A stretch of 31,228 nucleotides of DNA from an uncultured Clostridia bacterium (lineage in GTDB: Bacteria; Bacillota; Clostridia; TANB77; CAG-508). Both the position numbers and the translations under genes were made by a program. Position 1 is the first letter of the stretch, and every line of letters starts with the position of its first letter. Below the pieces are notes generated by a model. The model did not search any database and was not told the origin of the DNA. It worked only from the letters and a program-made list of their open reading frames with translations. This document shows, one piece after another, positions 30,792 through 31,228 of this stretch. Where the stretch lies: assembly GCA_934154805.1 (NCBI GenBank), contig CAKPGM010000018.1:1-31228 (forward strand). The letters are read 5' to 3'.

Positions 30792-31228
30792 TATGCGTAC
30801 ACCTCCTCTAATTTCTTTACTGTATCTAATGTTAAAACAAGTTTGTTATATTTTAACAAGTCGTATACATTTATAGTTCCAACTAGAGTTGTTTTTACAC
30901 CTTCTATATTTCTAGCTGATTTTTGTACGTTTTCATTTTTTTCTGGAAGCATTATTAATGCTTTTCCTTCTACTTTTAAGTTTGAAAGAGCTTTTACCAT
31001 TTCTTTTGTCTTGATTTCTTTTAATGGTAAGCTATCTACAACTACTAAGTTGTTTTCTAATACTTTTGAACTTAATACTGATCTGATAGCAAGTTGTCTT
31101 TCTTTTTTATTTACAGTGTATTTGTAAGAACGAGGTTTTGGTCCTAAAGCTATACCACCTTTAATCCATTGTGGAGCTCTAATACTTCCTTGTCTTGCTC
31201 TACCTGTTCCTTTTTGTCTCCATGGTTT
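30791..31228 (-). CDS. rplD: 50S ribosomal protein L4, C-terminal part (runs off the window)
   Basis: The last 145 codons of L4 are present; the 5' end lies beyond the right edge. The frame enters with KPWRQKGTGRARQGSIRAPQ, the conserved L4 loop that reaches the exit tunnel, followed by GPKPRSYKYTVNKKERQLAI and a C-terminal Rossmann-like half ending LDTVKKLEEVYA. L4 is a primary assembly protein and, in enterobacteria, the repressor of the S10 operon. An apparent 69-codon gene at its end is only the 3' part of this frame. Confidence 0.96.
   Translation of the reverse strand, partial: KPWRQKGTGRARQGSIRAPQWIKGGIALGPKPRSYKYTVNKKERQLAIRSVLSSKVLENNLVVVDSLPLKEIKTKEMVKALSNLKVEGKALIMLPEKNENVQKSARNIEGVKTTLVGTINVYDLLKYNKLVLTLDTVKKLEEVYA

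Noticed and set aside
30791..31000. A separate 69-codon gene upstream of rplW
   Set aside because: It is the 3' end of rplD; the frame stays open to the right edge and encodes conserved L4 sequence.
16070..31228. Plus-strand open frames across the ribosomal operon
   Set aside because: All are shadows of highly conserved minus-strand ribosomal genes.
1..31228. CRISPR arrays, tRNA genes, transposases or phage genes
   Set aside because: I saw no regularly spaced repeats, no cloverleaf sequences and no transposase or phage-like proteins in the window.

Overview
The window is AT-rich DNA from a low-GC Gram-positive bacterium, most likely an endospore-forming, probably anaerobic member of the Clostridia. 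The evidence is the S10-spc-alpha ribosomal gene order (with secY, adk, map and infA embedded), radA-disA, a SpoIVB sporulation peptidase, a Mn-dependent DHH pyrophosphatase, strong AGGAGG ribosome sites and consensus TTGACA/TATAAT-type promoters. The 'GITLIALVV' prepilin leaders recall uncultured gut Clostridia; that lineage guess is inference only.

Layout. Positions 1-139 hold hairpins and no gene. Positions 140-2607 carry ppaC and pyk on the minus strand, each with its own strong promoter. A plus-strand mscL with a C-terminal zinc ribbon follows. Positions 3332-9813 are an accessory, mostly minus-strand stretch: a DUF5684-like membrane protein, a secreted EndA-type nuclease with a small acidic partner gene, a pilin-like protein with an FGE/SUMF1-type C-type-lectin domain, tspO, a plus-strand M14 peptidase, a coiled-coil protein and a DUF308 membrane protein. 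Positions 9894-14516 hold radA-disA-cyclophilin and then spoIVB (DNA integrity, c-di-AMP, sporulation). A second prepilin-like gene and a plus-strand COG2426 membrane protein come next.

From 16070 to the right edge everything is one ribosomal super-operon read right to left: rplD (partial), rplW, rplB, rpsS, rplV, rpsC, rplP, rpmC, rpsQ, rplN, rplX, rplE, rpsN, rpsH, rplF, rplR, rpsE, (no rpmD), rplO, secY, adk, map, infA, rpmJ, rpsM, rpsK, rpsD, rpoA, rplQ. A perfect-consensus promoter straddles the map stop codon and should give infA-to-rplQ its own transcript. Several spacers in this array carry strong stem-loops that are not ordinary terminators.

Most worth a second look: (1) the pilin/FGE-like gene, whose last ~135 bp are unusually GC-rich and poor in A on the coding strand, as expected of a diversity-generating-retroelement variable region, and whose leader is out of frame by one base in an A6 tract; (2) the structured spacers of the ribosomal operon, including mutually exclusive pairings between rplW and rplB; (3) the secreted nuclease with an acidic partner gene; (4) MscL fused to a zinc ribbon; (5) the absence of rpmD.
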